From positions 806,001 to 870,000 of the forward strand of contig NZ_JACVVD010000001.1 of the NCBI RefSeq assembly GCF_014534655.1: 64,000 bases of DNA, written 5' to 3'. A program made the position numbers and the translations under genes. Position 1 is the stretch's first letter; every line of letters starts with the position of its first letter. Positions 16,693 through 25,324 of the stretch are shown in pieces. The notes under the pieces were generated by a model, which worked only from the letters and a program-made list of their open reading frames with translations, had not been told where the DNA came from and ran no database searches. This stretch comes from Paenibacillus sedimenti. Its GTDB lineage: Bacteria; Bacillota; Bacilli; Paenibacillales; NBRC-103111.

Positions 16693-18684
16693 ATGAAAAC
16701 AAGTCGAACGCAAGGTCAATGGGGCAGATCTTCAATAAGTAACAAATTAAAACATGCCGGAGTTATGACTTTAGTCAGCTCCATGCTGGCAGTCAGTCTC
16801 GTGAGCGCACCTCATGCTGCCCGTGCCGATATCGTATGGGATCATTGGCAATTGGCGGATTCGTTAGTTTCCAAAGGCAATAAAGCGGAAGCCGTCCCTC
16901 ACTGGCAATATCTCGCCGACCATTACGCAAGTATCGGAGAGTGGGAGAATGCCGCCCTCTTTTACGGCAAACTGGATGCCTACTTCGATTCCATAGGCGA
17001 TTATGATCAAGCGATTCGATATTACGAGCTTGAAAACGAATACTGGGTCAAAGCCGGGAAAGATTGGGGAGCCGTGAAATTGCAGCGCGCTGACCAAATT
17101 CGAACGACGGTCGAATTGTATATGCAGGATTCCGATCAAACGGAGTTACAAGCTCGTGCGCTGCCAACGAACGGCAAACTCGCCAAATTCGAACCTGCGT
17201 ATGGTACATATTTAGGATTATATTCCGAGCAAGATCCGAAAGTCGGTAATCTGTTTACGAAAACGGAAAGTGTTTACGGCAAAAAGCATGCGATTTATTT
17301 GGCCTATGCACATTGGGGGCAGCCTTTCCCTTCAAGTTACGTCAAAAGAGCCAAAGAAGCCGGGGCCGCTTTGCAAATTGCTTGGGAACCTGATGACGGA
17401 CTCGATCCGGTAGCGGATAACGCTTATTTGCGTAAATGGGCTCAGGATGCAAAAGCTGCGGGCATCCCGATTTTCTTGCGCTTTGCAGGCGAGATGAACG
17501 GGGCATGGGTAAAATGGCACGGCAATCCAAGCCAGTATATAGAGAAATTCCGCATGCTTCACGACGTGTTTGCAGCCGAAGCGCCGAACATTGCAATGGT
17601 CTGGAGTCCCGGCGACGTCCCTGCGAACGATATTGACCCCTATTATCCAGGTGACGCATATGTGGATTGGGTAGGTGTGAGTTTGTACATTGAGCCTTAC
17701 GAGAACGGTGATCCTTCATTGCCTCCTATGATTGCAACCAGCAATGTGGAGCGGTTAACGAGGCTATATAACACCTACGCGGATCGCAAACCGCTTATGC
17801 TGGCCGAGACGGGTGTTCCTCACTATTCCCATTCGGCGGGTGAAGATTTTACGGAATGGGCGAAGCTCAATTTACAAAGGTTATATGAAATTATGCCTTA
17901 CAAATATCCAAGATTGAAGGCTATCACGTACTTTAATGTCGATCAAAAAATGGACAACGCCAAAAATGACTATTCTTTAAGCGACTCGGCCGCCGTCCAA
18001 AGCTATTACAGCAAGTTGATTGCAAATCCTTATCTGCTGGACAATGTGTCTCAAGCAGCAAAACCTGCGGATGGTATCGGTTACGTCCCTCTTGATGCAA
18101 ATCACCAGACATTTGCCAAGAAGACCAAGCTTGTTCCATTTGTGAAAATACCGGACATATACATCGGAAAAGTGGAGTATGCGCTGAACGGGCGAGTAAT
18201 TGCGACGCAGACTGAGTTACCTTATGGTTTGGAGTTGCAGGCCGGTGAAGTGCCGGAAGGATCCGTTTTGCAGCTGCGCGTTTTTAATAAATCCGGCAAG
18301 CAAGTCGCAAGCCGAACGTTCGGGTTGTCCTCGCAAGTTTCCGTCCAAATTGACGGCAAAAACGAAGCGTTCGAACAACCTCCTGCGATTATTAACGGAT
18401 CCACGATGACACCTTTGCGTGCAATTTTTGAAAAGCTGGGTGCGACTGTGGAATATGAGGCCCAGACGCGTAAAGTAACTGCGCGCAAAGGAAGCACGAC
18501 CATACAGCTCACAATTGATCAGACGACCGTTTACCTGAATGGGAAAGCCATGCAATTGGATGAACCTGCTCAATTGGTCAATGGTTTTACGCTGGCACCT
18601 GCCCGATTCGTTGGGGAAGCGTTTGGCGGTAAGGTGACATGGGATGGTACGAGCAGAACGGTTACGATTGCGACTGGAAACTAA
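16693..18684 (+). CDS. Secreted GH26-like glycoside hydrolase with CuAO-N-type domain
   Basis: The 663-residue protein begins with a signal peptide ending near ARA (about residue 38). A helical stretch of TPR character (about 40-140) follows. The central domain (about 160-450) resembles family 26 beta-mannanase or glucanase. FLRFAGEMNG holds the putative acid/base E267 and LMLAETGVP the putative nucleophile E372. The C-terminal 110 residues have the twin-repeat pattern of copper amine oxidase N-terminal domains (PAIINGSTMTPLRAIFEKLG, later RFVGEAFGGKVTWDG), common in Paenibacillus exported proteins and probably wall-associated. Hydrolysis of a beta-linked polysaccharide is inferred; the substrate is not evident. 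Confidence 0.82.
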   Translation: MKTSRTQGQWGRSSISNKLKHAGVMTLVSSMLAVSLVSAPHAARADIVWDHWQLADSLVSKGNKAEAVPHWQYLADHYASIGEWENAALFYGKLDAYFDSIGDYDQAIRYYELENEYWVKAGKDWGAVKLQRADQIRTTVELYMQDSDQTELQARALPTNGKLAKFEPAYGTYLGLYSEQDPKVGNLFTKTESVYGKKHAIYLAYAHWGQPFPSSYVKRAKEAGAALQIAWEPDDGLDPVADNAYLRKWAQDAKAAGIPIFLRFAGEMNGAWVKWHGNPSQYIEKFRMLHDVFAAEAPNIAMVWSPGDVPANDIDPYYPGDAYVDWVGVSLYIEPYENGDPSLPPMIATSNVERLTRLYNTYADRKPLMLAETGVPHYSHSAGEDFTEWAKLNLQRLYEIMPYKYPRLKAITYFNVDQKMDNAKNDYSLSDSAAVQSYYSKLIANPYLLDNVSQAAKPADGIGYVPLDANHQTFAKKTKLVPFVKIPDIYIGKVEYALNGRVIATQTELPYGLELQAGEVPEGSVLQLRVFNKSGKQVASRTFGLSSQVSVQIDGKNEAFEQPPAIINGSTMTPLRAIFEKLGATVEYEAQTRKVTARKGSTTIQLTIDQTTVYLNGKAMQLDEPAQLVNGFTLAPARFVGEAFGGKVTWDGTSRTVTIATGN

Positions 18685-18707
18685 ACTGTACATATTGCTC
18701 AATGAAA

Positions 18708-18765
18708 AAACGGCTCCAACATCCGACAACAATTGTCGCAAACGTTGGAGCCGTTTCTTTTTTTA
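18708..18765. terminator. Bidirectional terminator between convergent genes
   Basis: A perfect 13-bp stem (18708-18720 against 18744-18756) has T runs on both sides. It can therefore end the GH26-like gene on the plus strand and the TetR-FAD gene on the minus strand. Confidence 0.93.
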
Positions 18766-20685
18766 TGCGTGTTGTAGTGCCTGTTGAACTTCCTCTACGA
18801 TCGATAATGCAGCAATACGTGCACTGGAGAATGCTCGTTCAGCCAATTCGCCTTTTCCCGTACAGCCGTCTCCGCAGAAGTAGAACGGCACATTTTCTAT
18901 GCGCGTTGGCAATAAGTTGTTGGTTGCGATGTTTTTTACACTGGAAACCATCGCTTTTTTCGATACCCGTTTCACAGCTGTCACATCGCGCCAGCCTGGA
19001 TAGTGCTTGTCAAACAGGGCTTCCATTTGCACGGTTTTCCGTTCCAAGTATGCTTTGCGTTCTTCTTCGTTGTCAAAGTTGTCGCTCAGATAGGCGATAC
19101 CTTGCAGCAATTGCCCGCCTTCAGGAACAAGCGTGTGATCCGTTGCGGATACGTCGCTGATAAACAGCTTGTTGTCCATATCGCTGATGTAGCTGAACGG
19201 TCTGGCAACAACGTTGCTGAGTCCGATATCATAGACCATGACTTCCGTAGCCGTATTGGATTCGTAAGGGGCTAGGAAAGGCTCCCACGCCGTACCTTTG
19301 AGCAGCTTCACGACTTGTTGAACCGGCATGGCGAAGATGACTTTGTCAAATGCCATTTCACGGTTTTTCGTTTGAAGGATGAACTTCCGGTCCGAGTAAC
19401 GAAGACTGTCTACGCCTTCTTGAAGCGCGATTTCCCAGCGGCCGCTTAAAGTCATTTTTTGCTTCAGCTGATTCGTAATGACGGCCCAGCTGCCCAAAAC
19501 ATAATTCACCGGCTTGCTGGAAAGGAACAGATTGTGATAGTACTCGCTGATGACGGCGCCGGATACTTTACGGGCATCTTCAGGGGCGATGAAGAAGTTG
19601 GAGCAAACGAGATGCTCCCATAATTCTTTTACATCCTCGTCAGCATCGGATTCGGCTAAGTAATCCGCTAAGGTCGCGTAATTTTTAAGGTTATGAATAT
19701 TTGCGATAATGGCGGCAATTTCACCGACGAATCGAACTTTTTGAACGGTATTGAGCAGATCGGTTCTTAGCAGGTTGATTGCATCGAGCGGAGCCGGCGT
19801 GAGCTGATTGTTCTTGGCATAAACAACCTTGCGCTTATCCACTTGCTTGGAGCTGAAAGAAAGTCCCAGTTCTTTTTCCATGGAGGTCAATGTGTGCCGG
19901 TCGATGCCATACACCGCGTGTGCGCCGTAATTAAGCGTGAAGCCGACTTTTTCGTACGTAAAAGCGCGTCCGCCCAATTGCGGACTGCGTTCAAACAAGA
20001 TGCCTTCAACATGTGGATTTTCGGATAAATAAGCGGCAGCGGTTAATCCGGCGAGGCCACCGCCAATAATTGCTACTTTCATTTTGTTTTCCTCCTTGGA
20101 GACTGGTTCTACCTGCAGCGACGCATTTGGCTCTTCGGATCGAAGGCCTGCCCATAGCCAGGCTAAGTTGTTTTTCATCATGGAGAGTAAATCGGCATTG
20201 TCTTCGCTGCACCATTTCAGTATGGTGCCTGCGTACATACATACTAGCAGTTCGATTTTTTTAGGCTCCGGCAGCCAATGCAGCAAGCTTTCCGAGAGTA
20301 TGCGCAGCTGATGCTGTTCTTCCGCCTTCACTGTATCGTTTTGCAGCGAAAGTGCTTGTAAACTTCGAATCAGACGCGGGTACGGTCCAATATTGGACGC
20401 TAAGTCTAAAAACAAGCGGTTAATGTGGCCTTCAAGGGACTGCACCTTGGAAGGAGGTTGTTTTACCCAGTCTTGAATGAATTCGATTTGCTTGCTGTAA
20501 ATCGCTGAAATGATGGCATCCTTGCTTTTGAAATAATGATAAAAGGTTCCTTTTGATGTACCTGTCGATGCGATAATATCGTCAACAGACACGTTTTCGT
20601 AGCCTCTTTCCATAAACATGGTCAAAGCCGCTTCCATCATGACATCCCGCTTTTTGCGGGTGGAGGCTCTCATGAACTGACTCAT
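18763..20685 (-). CDS. TetR regulator fused in frame to phytoene-desaturase-like FAD oxidoreductase
   Basis: A single 640-residue frame joins two proteins that are normally separate. Residues 1 to about 200 are a TetR regulator: helix-turn-helix around VDDIIASTGTSKGTFYHYF, then an all-helical ligand domain. The following 439 residues begin with MKVAIIGGGLAGLTAAAYL, the FAD-binding Rossmann motif, and end with FYFCGDGCTGKGELAERAF, as in the amine oxidase/phytoene desaturase superfamily. No stop codon separates the parts. The ATG at 20082 has an ideal AAGGAGG eight bases upstream (20091-20097), so a free FAD enzyme may also be made. The fusion start at 20685 has GGAGTG upstream; a TTG at 20703 is less likely. 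The substrate is unknown. Confidence 0.87.
   Translation of the reverse strand: MSQFMRASTRKKRDVMMEAALTMFMERGYENVSVDDIIASTGTSKGTFYHYFKSKDAIISAIYSKQIEFIQDWVKQPPSKVQSLEGHINRLFLDLASNIGPYPRLIRSLQALSLQNDTVKAEEQHQLRILSESLLHWLPEPKKIELLVCMYAGTILKWCSEDNADLLSMMKNNLAWLWAGLRSEEPNASLQVEPVSKEENKMKVAIIGGGLAGLTAAAYLSENPHVEGILFERSPQLGGRAFTYEKVGFTLNYGAHAVYGIDRHTLTSMEKELGLSFSSKQVDKRKVVYAKNNQLTPAPLDAINLLRTDLLNTVQKVRFVGEIAAIIANIHNLKNYATLADYLAESDADEDVKELWEHLVCSNFFIAPEDARKVSGAVISEYYHNLFLSSKPVNYVLGSWAVITNQLKQKMTLSGRWEIALQEGVDSLRYSDRKFILQTKNREMAFDKVIFAMPVQQVVKLLKGTAWEPFLAPYESNTATEVMVYDIGLSNVVARPFSYISDMDNKLFISDVSATDHTLVPEGGQLLQGIAYLSDNFDNEEERKAYLERKTVQMEALFDKHYPGWRDVTAVKRVSKKAMVSSVKNIATNNLLPTRIENVPFYFCGDGCTGKGELAERAFSSARIAALSIVEEVQQALQHA
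20080..20097 (-). promoter_or_regulatory. Internal ribosome binding site and ATG of the FAD-enzyme half
   Basis: On the minus strand AAGGAGG, eight bases and ATG stand in ideal register inside the fusion frame, directly before the GGGLAGL dinucleotide-binding motif. This is what a stand-alone FAD gene would have. It suggests internal initiation, or a recent loss of the TetR stop codon. Confidence 0.75.
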
Positions 20686-20719
20686 CGGATCACTCCGTTT
20701 CAACGATCGGTATACTTTT

Positions 20720-20748
20720 ATTATATGCTTAATTAGACCGTCAGTCTA
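20720..20748 (-). promoter_or_regulatory. Promoter of the TetR-FAD gene with overlapping palindromic operator
   Basis: On the minus strand TAGACT (20748-20743), a 17-base spacer and TATAAT (20725-20720) form a plausible sigma-A promoter. The 15-base palindrome TAGACCGTCAGTCTA (plus strand, 20734-20748) covers the -35 element. Its TAGAC/GTCTA arms resemble LmrA/YxaF-type TetR operators. Autorepression is inferred. Confidence 0.68.
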
Positions 20749-20880
20749 TAAGGGAATTGACCATTGTTAACGTAATGCTGCGGTGGAGAAAAAATCGTTA
20801 ATAATGATTGTTTCCCGTGTGATTTCTAAGCCGTCGGACTATACTTGTATTAGATTTGCATGAGAGGATGAATCGGGCGA

Positions 20881-21942
20881 TTGAGTAGAGATGATTTGGG
20901 ATGGAGTCCCTTTTTTGAAAAAGCTTTCGAACCTTATAAACAAGAAGGATATCAAGCAGGCCGCGTCTCTTTGGAGCATAAGCATATGTATCGCGTACAA
21001 ACGGAATCAGGTGAAGCGTTGGCGGAAGTTTCCGGGAAAATGCGCCATAACGCACTTCGGCGTGAGGATTATCCGGCTGTAGGCGATTGGGTGGTTATCA
21101 CCGTTCGCGAAGATGAGCAGAGAGCGACAATCCACGCTGTGCTGCCGCGCAAAAGTAAGTTTTCCCGCAAAGTAGCAGGTCAAGTCACAGAAGAGCAGAT
21201 TGTCGCCACCAATGTAGACACGGTATTTTTAGTCACAGCGCTTAATCTGGATTTTAATGTGAGAAGAATCGAACGTTACCTTGTACTGGCTTGGGAAAGC
21301 GGCGCTAATCCGGTAATCGTACTAAGCAAAGCTGATTTGTGCGATGATCCGGAGGCGAAAGCCGCGGAAGTGGAAGCGGTGGCTGTCGGCGTGCCGATTC
21401 ACATCATTAGCTCGGCGGAAAATCGGGGGCTGGCCGATCTTGCTGCTTATGTTTCAGCCGGGCAAACAGTAGCTCTCCTAGGCTCATCGGGTGTAGGAAA
21501 GTCCACGCTCGTCAATCGTATTTATGGCGAGGAGATTTTGGAAACCGGGGATATCCGTTCCGGGGACGATAAAGGAAAACATACGACCACGCATCGGGAG
21601 TTGATCGCTCTTCCTGGCGGAGGGATCTTGATCGATACACCGGGCATGCGGGAGCTCCAGTTGTGGGATGCGTCCGAGGGCTTGAGTACGTCTTTTCAAG
21701 ATATTGAAGAGCTGGGAGCGAGCTGTTTCTTTCAGGATTGCAAGCACGAGAATGAGCCTAAATGCGCTGTGAAGCAGGCACTAACTGACGGGACTCTGGC
21801 ACATGAGCGCTTTCAAAATTATTTAAAGCTGCAGAAAGAGCTCGCTTTTTTGGCGCGCAAAGAAGATAAAGGGCTGCAAGCGGCGGAAAAAGCCAAGTGG
21901 AAGAAAATTCATCAAGCTGCCAAAAAGCAGCATAACCGTTAG
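20881..21942 (+). CDS. rsgA: Ribosome small-subunit-dependent GTPase RsgA (YjeQ/YloQ family)
   Basis: RsgA is a circularly permuted GTPase that checks maturation of the 30S subunit. An N-terminal OB-fold (about 30-90) is followed by the permuted G motifs: LSKADL before GSSGVGKS (K207), then DTPGM. The C-terminal zinc knuckle is represented by SCFFQDCKHENEPKCAV. At 353 residues it is longer than B. subtilis YloQ and closer to the YjeQ type. The only in-frame start after the upstream stop is TTG at 20881; GAGAGG lies 13 bases before it, so the exact start is uncertain. It lies outside the usual prpC-prkC context, so it may be a paralogue. Confidence 0.9.
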   Translation: MSRDDLGWSPFFEKAFEPYKQEGYQAGRVSLEHKHMYRVQTESGEALAEVSGKMRHNALRREDYPAVGDWVVITVREDEQRATIHAVLPRKSKFSRKVAGQVTEEQIVATNVDTVFLVTALNLDFNVRRIERYLVLAWESGANPVIVLSKADLCDDPEAKAAEVEAVAVGVPIHIISSAENRGLADLAAYVSAGQTVALLGSSGVGKSTLVNRIYGEEILETGDIRSGDDKGKHTTTHRELIALPGGGILIDTPGMRELQLWDASEGLSTSFQDIEELGASCFFQDCKHENEPKCAVKQALTDGTLAHERFQNYLKLQKELAFLARKEDKGLQAAEKAKWKKIHQAAKKQHNR

Positions 21943-22040
21943 ATTTTGATTCTCAACAAAAGATAAGCCTATTTCTAAAACTCCTAGTAGCCATTTGCCC
22001 ATAGCTGAATATGCTGTTGGTAAAAAGGAGGCTGGAGCCT

Positions 22041-22343
22041 ATGCATAAAAAGGAAGCTTATTCTCTTTGTAAAAGTCACATGTACAGATATGTTAGCGTG
22101 ACTACGGTGGATGGCACGATGTACGACGGAATAGTTGAGAATGTGGATGATGATCATTTATACCTTGCTGTGCCGATTGGCGGGCAAGAAATGGAGCAAA
22201 TGAGGGCGTTTGCGCCATTTGGTTACCCATATCCATATTATCCATATCCGTATCCGGGTTATTATTTCCCACGGCGGAGATTTGCCAGACAAGTGCTGCC
22301 ATTGGCAACTTTGTTAGCTTTATCGCTGTTGCCTTATTACTAA
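22041..22343 (+). CDS. Small Pro/Tyr-rich protein with LSm-like N-terminus
   Basis: The 100-residue protein is not recognised. Residues 20-50 (YVSVTTVDGTMYDGIVENVD) have the strand-turn pattern of an LSm-type barrel. A PYP/YYP repeat tract follows at about 69-85, then basic residues and a hydrophobic end (LPLATLLALSLLPYY) that could insert into a membrane. AAAGGAGG nine bases upstream selects the ATG at 22041. Such PY-rich small proteins are often spore or membrane associated, but nothing here proves that. Confidence 0.75.
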   Translation: MHKKEAYSLCKSHMYRYVSVTTVDGTMYDGIVENVDDDHLYLAVPIGGQEMEQMRAFAPFGYPYPYYPYPYPGYYFPRRRFARQVLPLATLLALSLLPYY

Positions 22344-22366
22344 AGAAGAGCTGATCATTAAATGTG

Positions 22367-22401
22367 ACGTCACGAAATTCATTTTCGTGGCGTTTTTTGT
22401 T
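22367..22401 (+). terminator. Terminator after the Pro/Tyr-rich gene
   Basis: An 11-bp stem with one wobble (ACGTCACGAAA, TTTCGTGGCGT) is followed by TTTTTTGTTTT. Confidence 0.9.
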
Positions 22402-22455
22402 TTATGTTACGTTGGTGTCACAGTATTTGTCGAGAGCGTCGATTTTTAGGAAAAT

Positions 22456-22484
22456 TTGTACTTTTATAGGCCTTTCGATATAAT
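22456..22484 (+). promoter_or_regulatory. Sigma-A type promoter of the chemoreceptor-like gene
   Basis: TTGTAC, a 17-base spacer and TATAAT lie 49 bases before the start codon. Confidence 0.72.
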
Positions 22485-22532
22485 TGTGTTAGATTATATA
22501 ACATAACTAATTACGTAGAGGAGGTGTTTGTT

Positions 22533-23996
22533 GTGAGGATTCTTCCATTTCAGTCTTCTAGGCAACAAACAACAGAGATGCTATCTCGTCTTGCGGCCGG
22601 TGATTTGACGATTGTACGAACAAAACCATCACCCAAGAAACAGACTTTCGCAAATATGATCTTCAAAACAGTACATAGTTTGAATTCCCTGATTCGCATA
22701 GTAGACCGTTCCTCCCGTCAGCTTCATGAAAAGGTCGAAATCATTCGGGATTCTTCGGATTCTGTTTCGCTTCAAGTTGAAGGAGTCACGAATACGATAC
22801 GAGAGATGACAATTGGCATTCAAGATTCGGCAGAGCATATTCAGTATGCTTCTGCACAGGTTAATGGTATCCAATCCGCTCTCGAGCATATTCGCAAAGA
22901 CAACAATAATGTCGTTGCAGCATCTGCCGAATTGTCAGTTGAAATCGCTCACGGCAAACAAGAGATCTCAGCTGCCGCCGAACACATTAGAGGAATGACT
23001 TTAGAAAGCGAACAGCTTCATCTGGAAATGGATCAATTGCATCATGCATTGGCCAAAATAGCCGAAATTACCCATATCGTTGAAGAGGTATCTGGTCAAA
23101 CTCAGTTATTGGCGCTCAATGCTAATATCGAAGCAGCCAGAGCTGGTGAACATGGCAGAGGATTTGCAATTGTCGCCCAGGAGATTTCCAAATTAGCCGT
23201 CCAGTCTAAGCTGGCAACCGCAAATATCGGAGAGCAACTTCAAAGAGTCTCGGATTCGGCAAATACGTTGGCCGCTTCTGTATCTAATATGAAAGAAGCC
23301 GCGGATAACGGCGTACAAATCATGGATAAGGGTGCCCACCGATACAGTCGAGTTGAATCATTCTTATCCGAATTGTGCGGCAGCATTGAATCTGTTGATC
23401 AGTCTTTGAAACTGGTAACTGGCAGCACAAGTACAATTTCGGAAGCCGTACAGCATACAGCAGCTATGTTTGAACAGATTGCAGCCGGCAGTGAAGAGGT
23501 GTTGGCCTCTGCAGAAGTACAGCAGCGCAGTATTACAACGATGTCCGACAATATTCGCGGAGCGAGACGTAACAGTTTATCGTTACGTTCAGCCGTTTCC
23601 CAGTTTAAGCTTCCGGAATCGAATATTATCCATCCGATAAAATCTAGTATTGATGCCTGGATTGAAGGGGCTATCGGTATTCGAGCGGTTATGGTTTCGA
23701 TGATTGAGTCTCGGGACACAGAGCGAATCCAGAGTTGGTTCGAGGAAAAAAATGTGCTGGAATCGGAGCTCTCCACATGTTTCAAACAACTGAACGATTT
23801 AGCTCAAAAATCCGAAGACCGGCTATTCTTGCAAAACTTAGAGCAAGCCTGGCAATCTTTTCACGAGGTTAAAGAACAAAATGCAAAATGGATGTTGAGC
23901 GGAAATTATGAAGAAGCTCGCAGTTCCCTTATAAATCAAGGCAGGGCTCGGTTTAAGATGGCCGTCGATCTTGCGCAAGAATGGTTTGATAGCTGA
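22533..23996 (+). CDS. Soluble methyl-accepting chemotaxis-type signalling protein
   Basis: The 487-residue protein has no signal peptide or transmembrane segment. Residues 1-50 hold only a HAMP-like remnant (LSRLAAGDL). A long helical hairpin follows, whose tip (about 185-215) reads [19 protein letters not shown], the signature contact site for CheA/CheW. The last 120 residues, after the signalling hairpin, look like a separate helical bundle and lack the CZB zinc motif. It may be a C-terminal sensor. The GTG at 22533 is 7 bases after AGAGGAGGT and is preferred over a GTG at 22524. A cytoplasmic signal is inferred. Confidence 0.85.
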   Translation: MRILPFQSSRQQTTEMLSRLAAGDLTIVRTKPSPKKQTFANMIFKTVHSLNSLIRIVDRSSRQLHEKVEIIRDSSDSVSLQVEGVTNTIREMTIGIQDSAEHIQYASAQVNGIQSALEHIRKDNNNVVAASAELSVEIAHGKQEISAAAEHIRGMTLESEQLHLEMDQLHHALAKIAEITHIVEEVSGQTQLLALNANIEAARAGEHGRGFAIVAQEISKLAVQSKLATANIGEQLQRVSDSANTLAASVSNMKEAADNGVQIMDKGAHRYSRVESFLSELCGSIESVDQSLKLVTGSTSTISEAVQHTAAMFEQIAAGSEEVLASAEVQQRSITTMSDNIRGARRNSLSLRSAVSQFKLPESNIIHPIKSSIDAWIEGAIGIRAVMVSMIESRDTERIQSWFEEKNVLESELSTCFKQLNDLAQKSEDRLFLQNLEQAWQSFHEVKEQNAKWMLSGNYEEARSSLINQGRARFKMAVDLAQEWFDS

Positions 23997-24093
23997 AGCA
24001 TTTGCAACTGTATCCGGAAATGGATTTTTTCTTTTCTTTCCGATAAGATTAGAATAGCCACATTCGATATAAGTTAAAGGAGCGTTCGAAAAG

Positions 24094-24444
24094 ATGAGTG
24101 ACTGTATTTTTTGTAAAATTGTTGCAGGAGAACTCCCTTCCAAAAAAGTCTACGAAGACGAGCAAGTCTTGGCGTTTCACGACATTCAACCCGCGGCTCC
24201 GATTCATGTATTGATTATTCCCAAAAAGCATTTTGCTTCATTGGACGCGGCAGCTGACGAAGACTGGACGGTTATCGGACAAGTACAAAAAGCGGCCCAA
24301 CAAGTCGCAAGGGAATTGGGAGTCTCTGAAACCGGATATCGGGTGATTACGAACTGTGGAACTAATGCGGGACAAATTGTACATCACCTCCATTATCATC
24401 TGATGGGAGGGGCTAAATTAGCTCCGTTAGGGGTCGCCAACTAA
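24094..24444 (+). CDS. HIT family protein (HINT-type nucleotide hydrolase)
   Basis: The protein is 116 residues, the usual HINT length. CIFCKI at the N-terminus and VHHLHYHLMGG near the C-terminus are the zinc and histidine-triad motifs. HINT proteins hydrolyse purine nucleoside phosphoramidates such as aminoacyl-AMP. AAAGGAG lies upstream of the ATG. It precedes rpsU but is separated from it by a strong promoter. Confidence 0.94.
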   Translation: MSDCIFCKIVAGELPSKKVYEDEQVLAFHDIQPAAPIHVLIIPKKHFASLDAAADEDWTVIGQVQKAAQQVARELGVSETGYRVITNCGTNAGQIVHHLHYHLMGGAKLAPLGVAN

Positions 24445-24473
24445 GGTGATCATTGCCTAGGAAAGGTTACGCA

Positions 24474-24502
24474 TTGACACCCTAATTGCTATCACATATA
24501 AT
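24474..24502 (+). promoter_or_regulatory. Strong sigma-A promoter of rpsU
   Basis: A perfect TTGACA, a 17-base spacer and a perfect TATAAT lie 55 bases before the rpsU start. Confidence 0.92.
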
Positions 24503-24557
24503 GAGATTTGATGAACCGCTTTGTCTTGGACGGTCTGTTCGGAGGGAGGGAAAACTG

Positions 24558-24731
24558 GTGTCAGAAACTCGAGTTCGCAAGAACGAAACTATAGATGCTG
24601 CACTTCGTCGCTTTAAGCGTTCCATCGCTAAGGATGGCGTTCTAGCAGAGGTTAAAAAACGCAAACATTATGAGAAGCCTAGCGTTAAGCGTAAGAAGAA
24701 GTCAGAGGCTGCTCGTAAGAGAAAGTTCTAG
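24558..24731 (+). CDS. rpsU: 30S ribosomal protein S21
   Basis: The 57-residue protein ends in [15 protein letters not shown], identical to the typical Bacilli S21 tail, and has the same length. Translation starts at GTG 24558 after GGAGGGAGGG. An in-frame ATG at 24486 lies inside the promoter and is excluded. It is followed at 8 bases by the yqeY-like gene, as in B. subtilis. Confidence 0.97.
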   Translation: MSETRVRKNETIDAALRRFKRSIAKDGVLAEVKKRKHYEKPSVKRKKKSEAARKRKF

Positions 24732-24739
24732 GAGGCAAC

Positions 24740-25183
24740 ATGAGCTTAAGCGAACGATTGAACGAAGATATGAAGCAAGCGATGAAGAGTCAGGACAAGT
24801 TCAAACTCTCTGTAATCCGTATGGTTCGTTCTACTATCAAGAATTCGGAGATAGATCTGAAAAGAACCTTAGACGACAATGAAGTGCTTGACGTTCTTAC
24901 TCGTGAGATCAAACAGCGTAAGGATTCCCTCCAAGAATTTGAAAAAGCCGGCAGAGACGATCTGGCCGACAACCTGAAGGCAGAACTTGTTATTCTAGCT
25001 GAGTACATGCCGCAACAGCTTTCTGAGGAAGAAGTGAAAGCCATTGTACAGCAGACCATCCAGCAAGTTGGTGCTTCTTCCAAAGCGGATATGGGCAAAG
25101 TGATGACTGCATTAATGCCACAGGTAAAGGGACGCGCTGATGGTAAACTTATCAATCAGTTGGTCCAACAACAATTAGGTTAA
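24740..25183 (+). CDS. yqeY: GatB/YqeY domain protein
   Basis: The 147-residue protein contains the helical tail domain shared with GatB and GlnRS. It is a free-standing YqeY with the characteristic segment [14 protein letters not shown]. The family is thought to help tRNA recognition or amidation; the direct role is unproven. It is the second gene of the rpsU operon, with AGGAGG upstream and a terminator downstream. Confidence 0.93.
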   Translation: MSLSERLNEDMKQAMKSQDKFKLSVIRMVRSTIKNSEIDLKRTLDDNEVLDVLTREIKQRKDSLQEFEKAGRDDLADNLKAELVILAEYMPQQLSEEEVKAIVQQTIQQVGASSKADMGKVMTALMPQVKGRADGKLINQLVQQQLG

Positions 25184-25202
25184 ACCAAATATGTTCGGCA
25201 AG

Positions 25203-25239
25203 ACCGGAGGGATGCTATCCTTCCGGTTTTTTGTTTTTT
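25203..25239 (+). terminator. Terminator of rpsU-yqeY
   Basis: A 10-bp stem with one wobble (ACCGGAGGGA, TCCTTCCGGT) is followed by a long T-rich tract. Confidence 0.92.
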
Positions 25240-25246
25240 CAGTTTA

Positions 25247-25272
25247 CGAAACAGTTTGTGTTGTAAAACGTA
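25247..25272 (+). promoter_or_regulatory. ECF (sigma-W-like) promoter of nfeD-floA
   Basis: CGAAAC (25247-25252), a 16-base spacer and CGTA (25269-25272) match the sigma-W pattern TGAAAC-N16-CGTA except for the first base. In B. subtilis yqeZ-floA is a known sigma-W target, which supports the call. Confidence 0.75.
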
Positions 25273-25324
25273 CATATTATTGATAGGTGCGTGAAGGAAG
25301 TATAAGGAAAGGGAGTGAAGGGTT

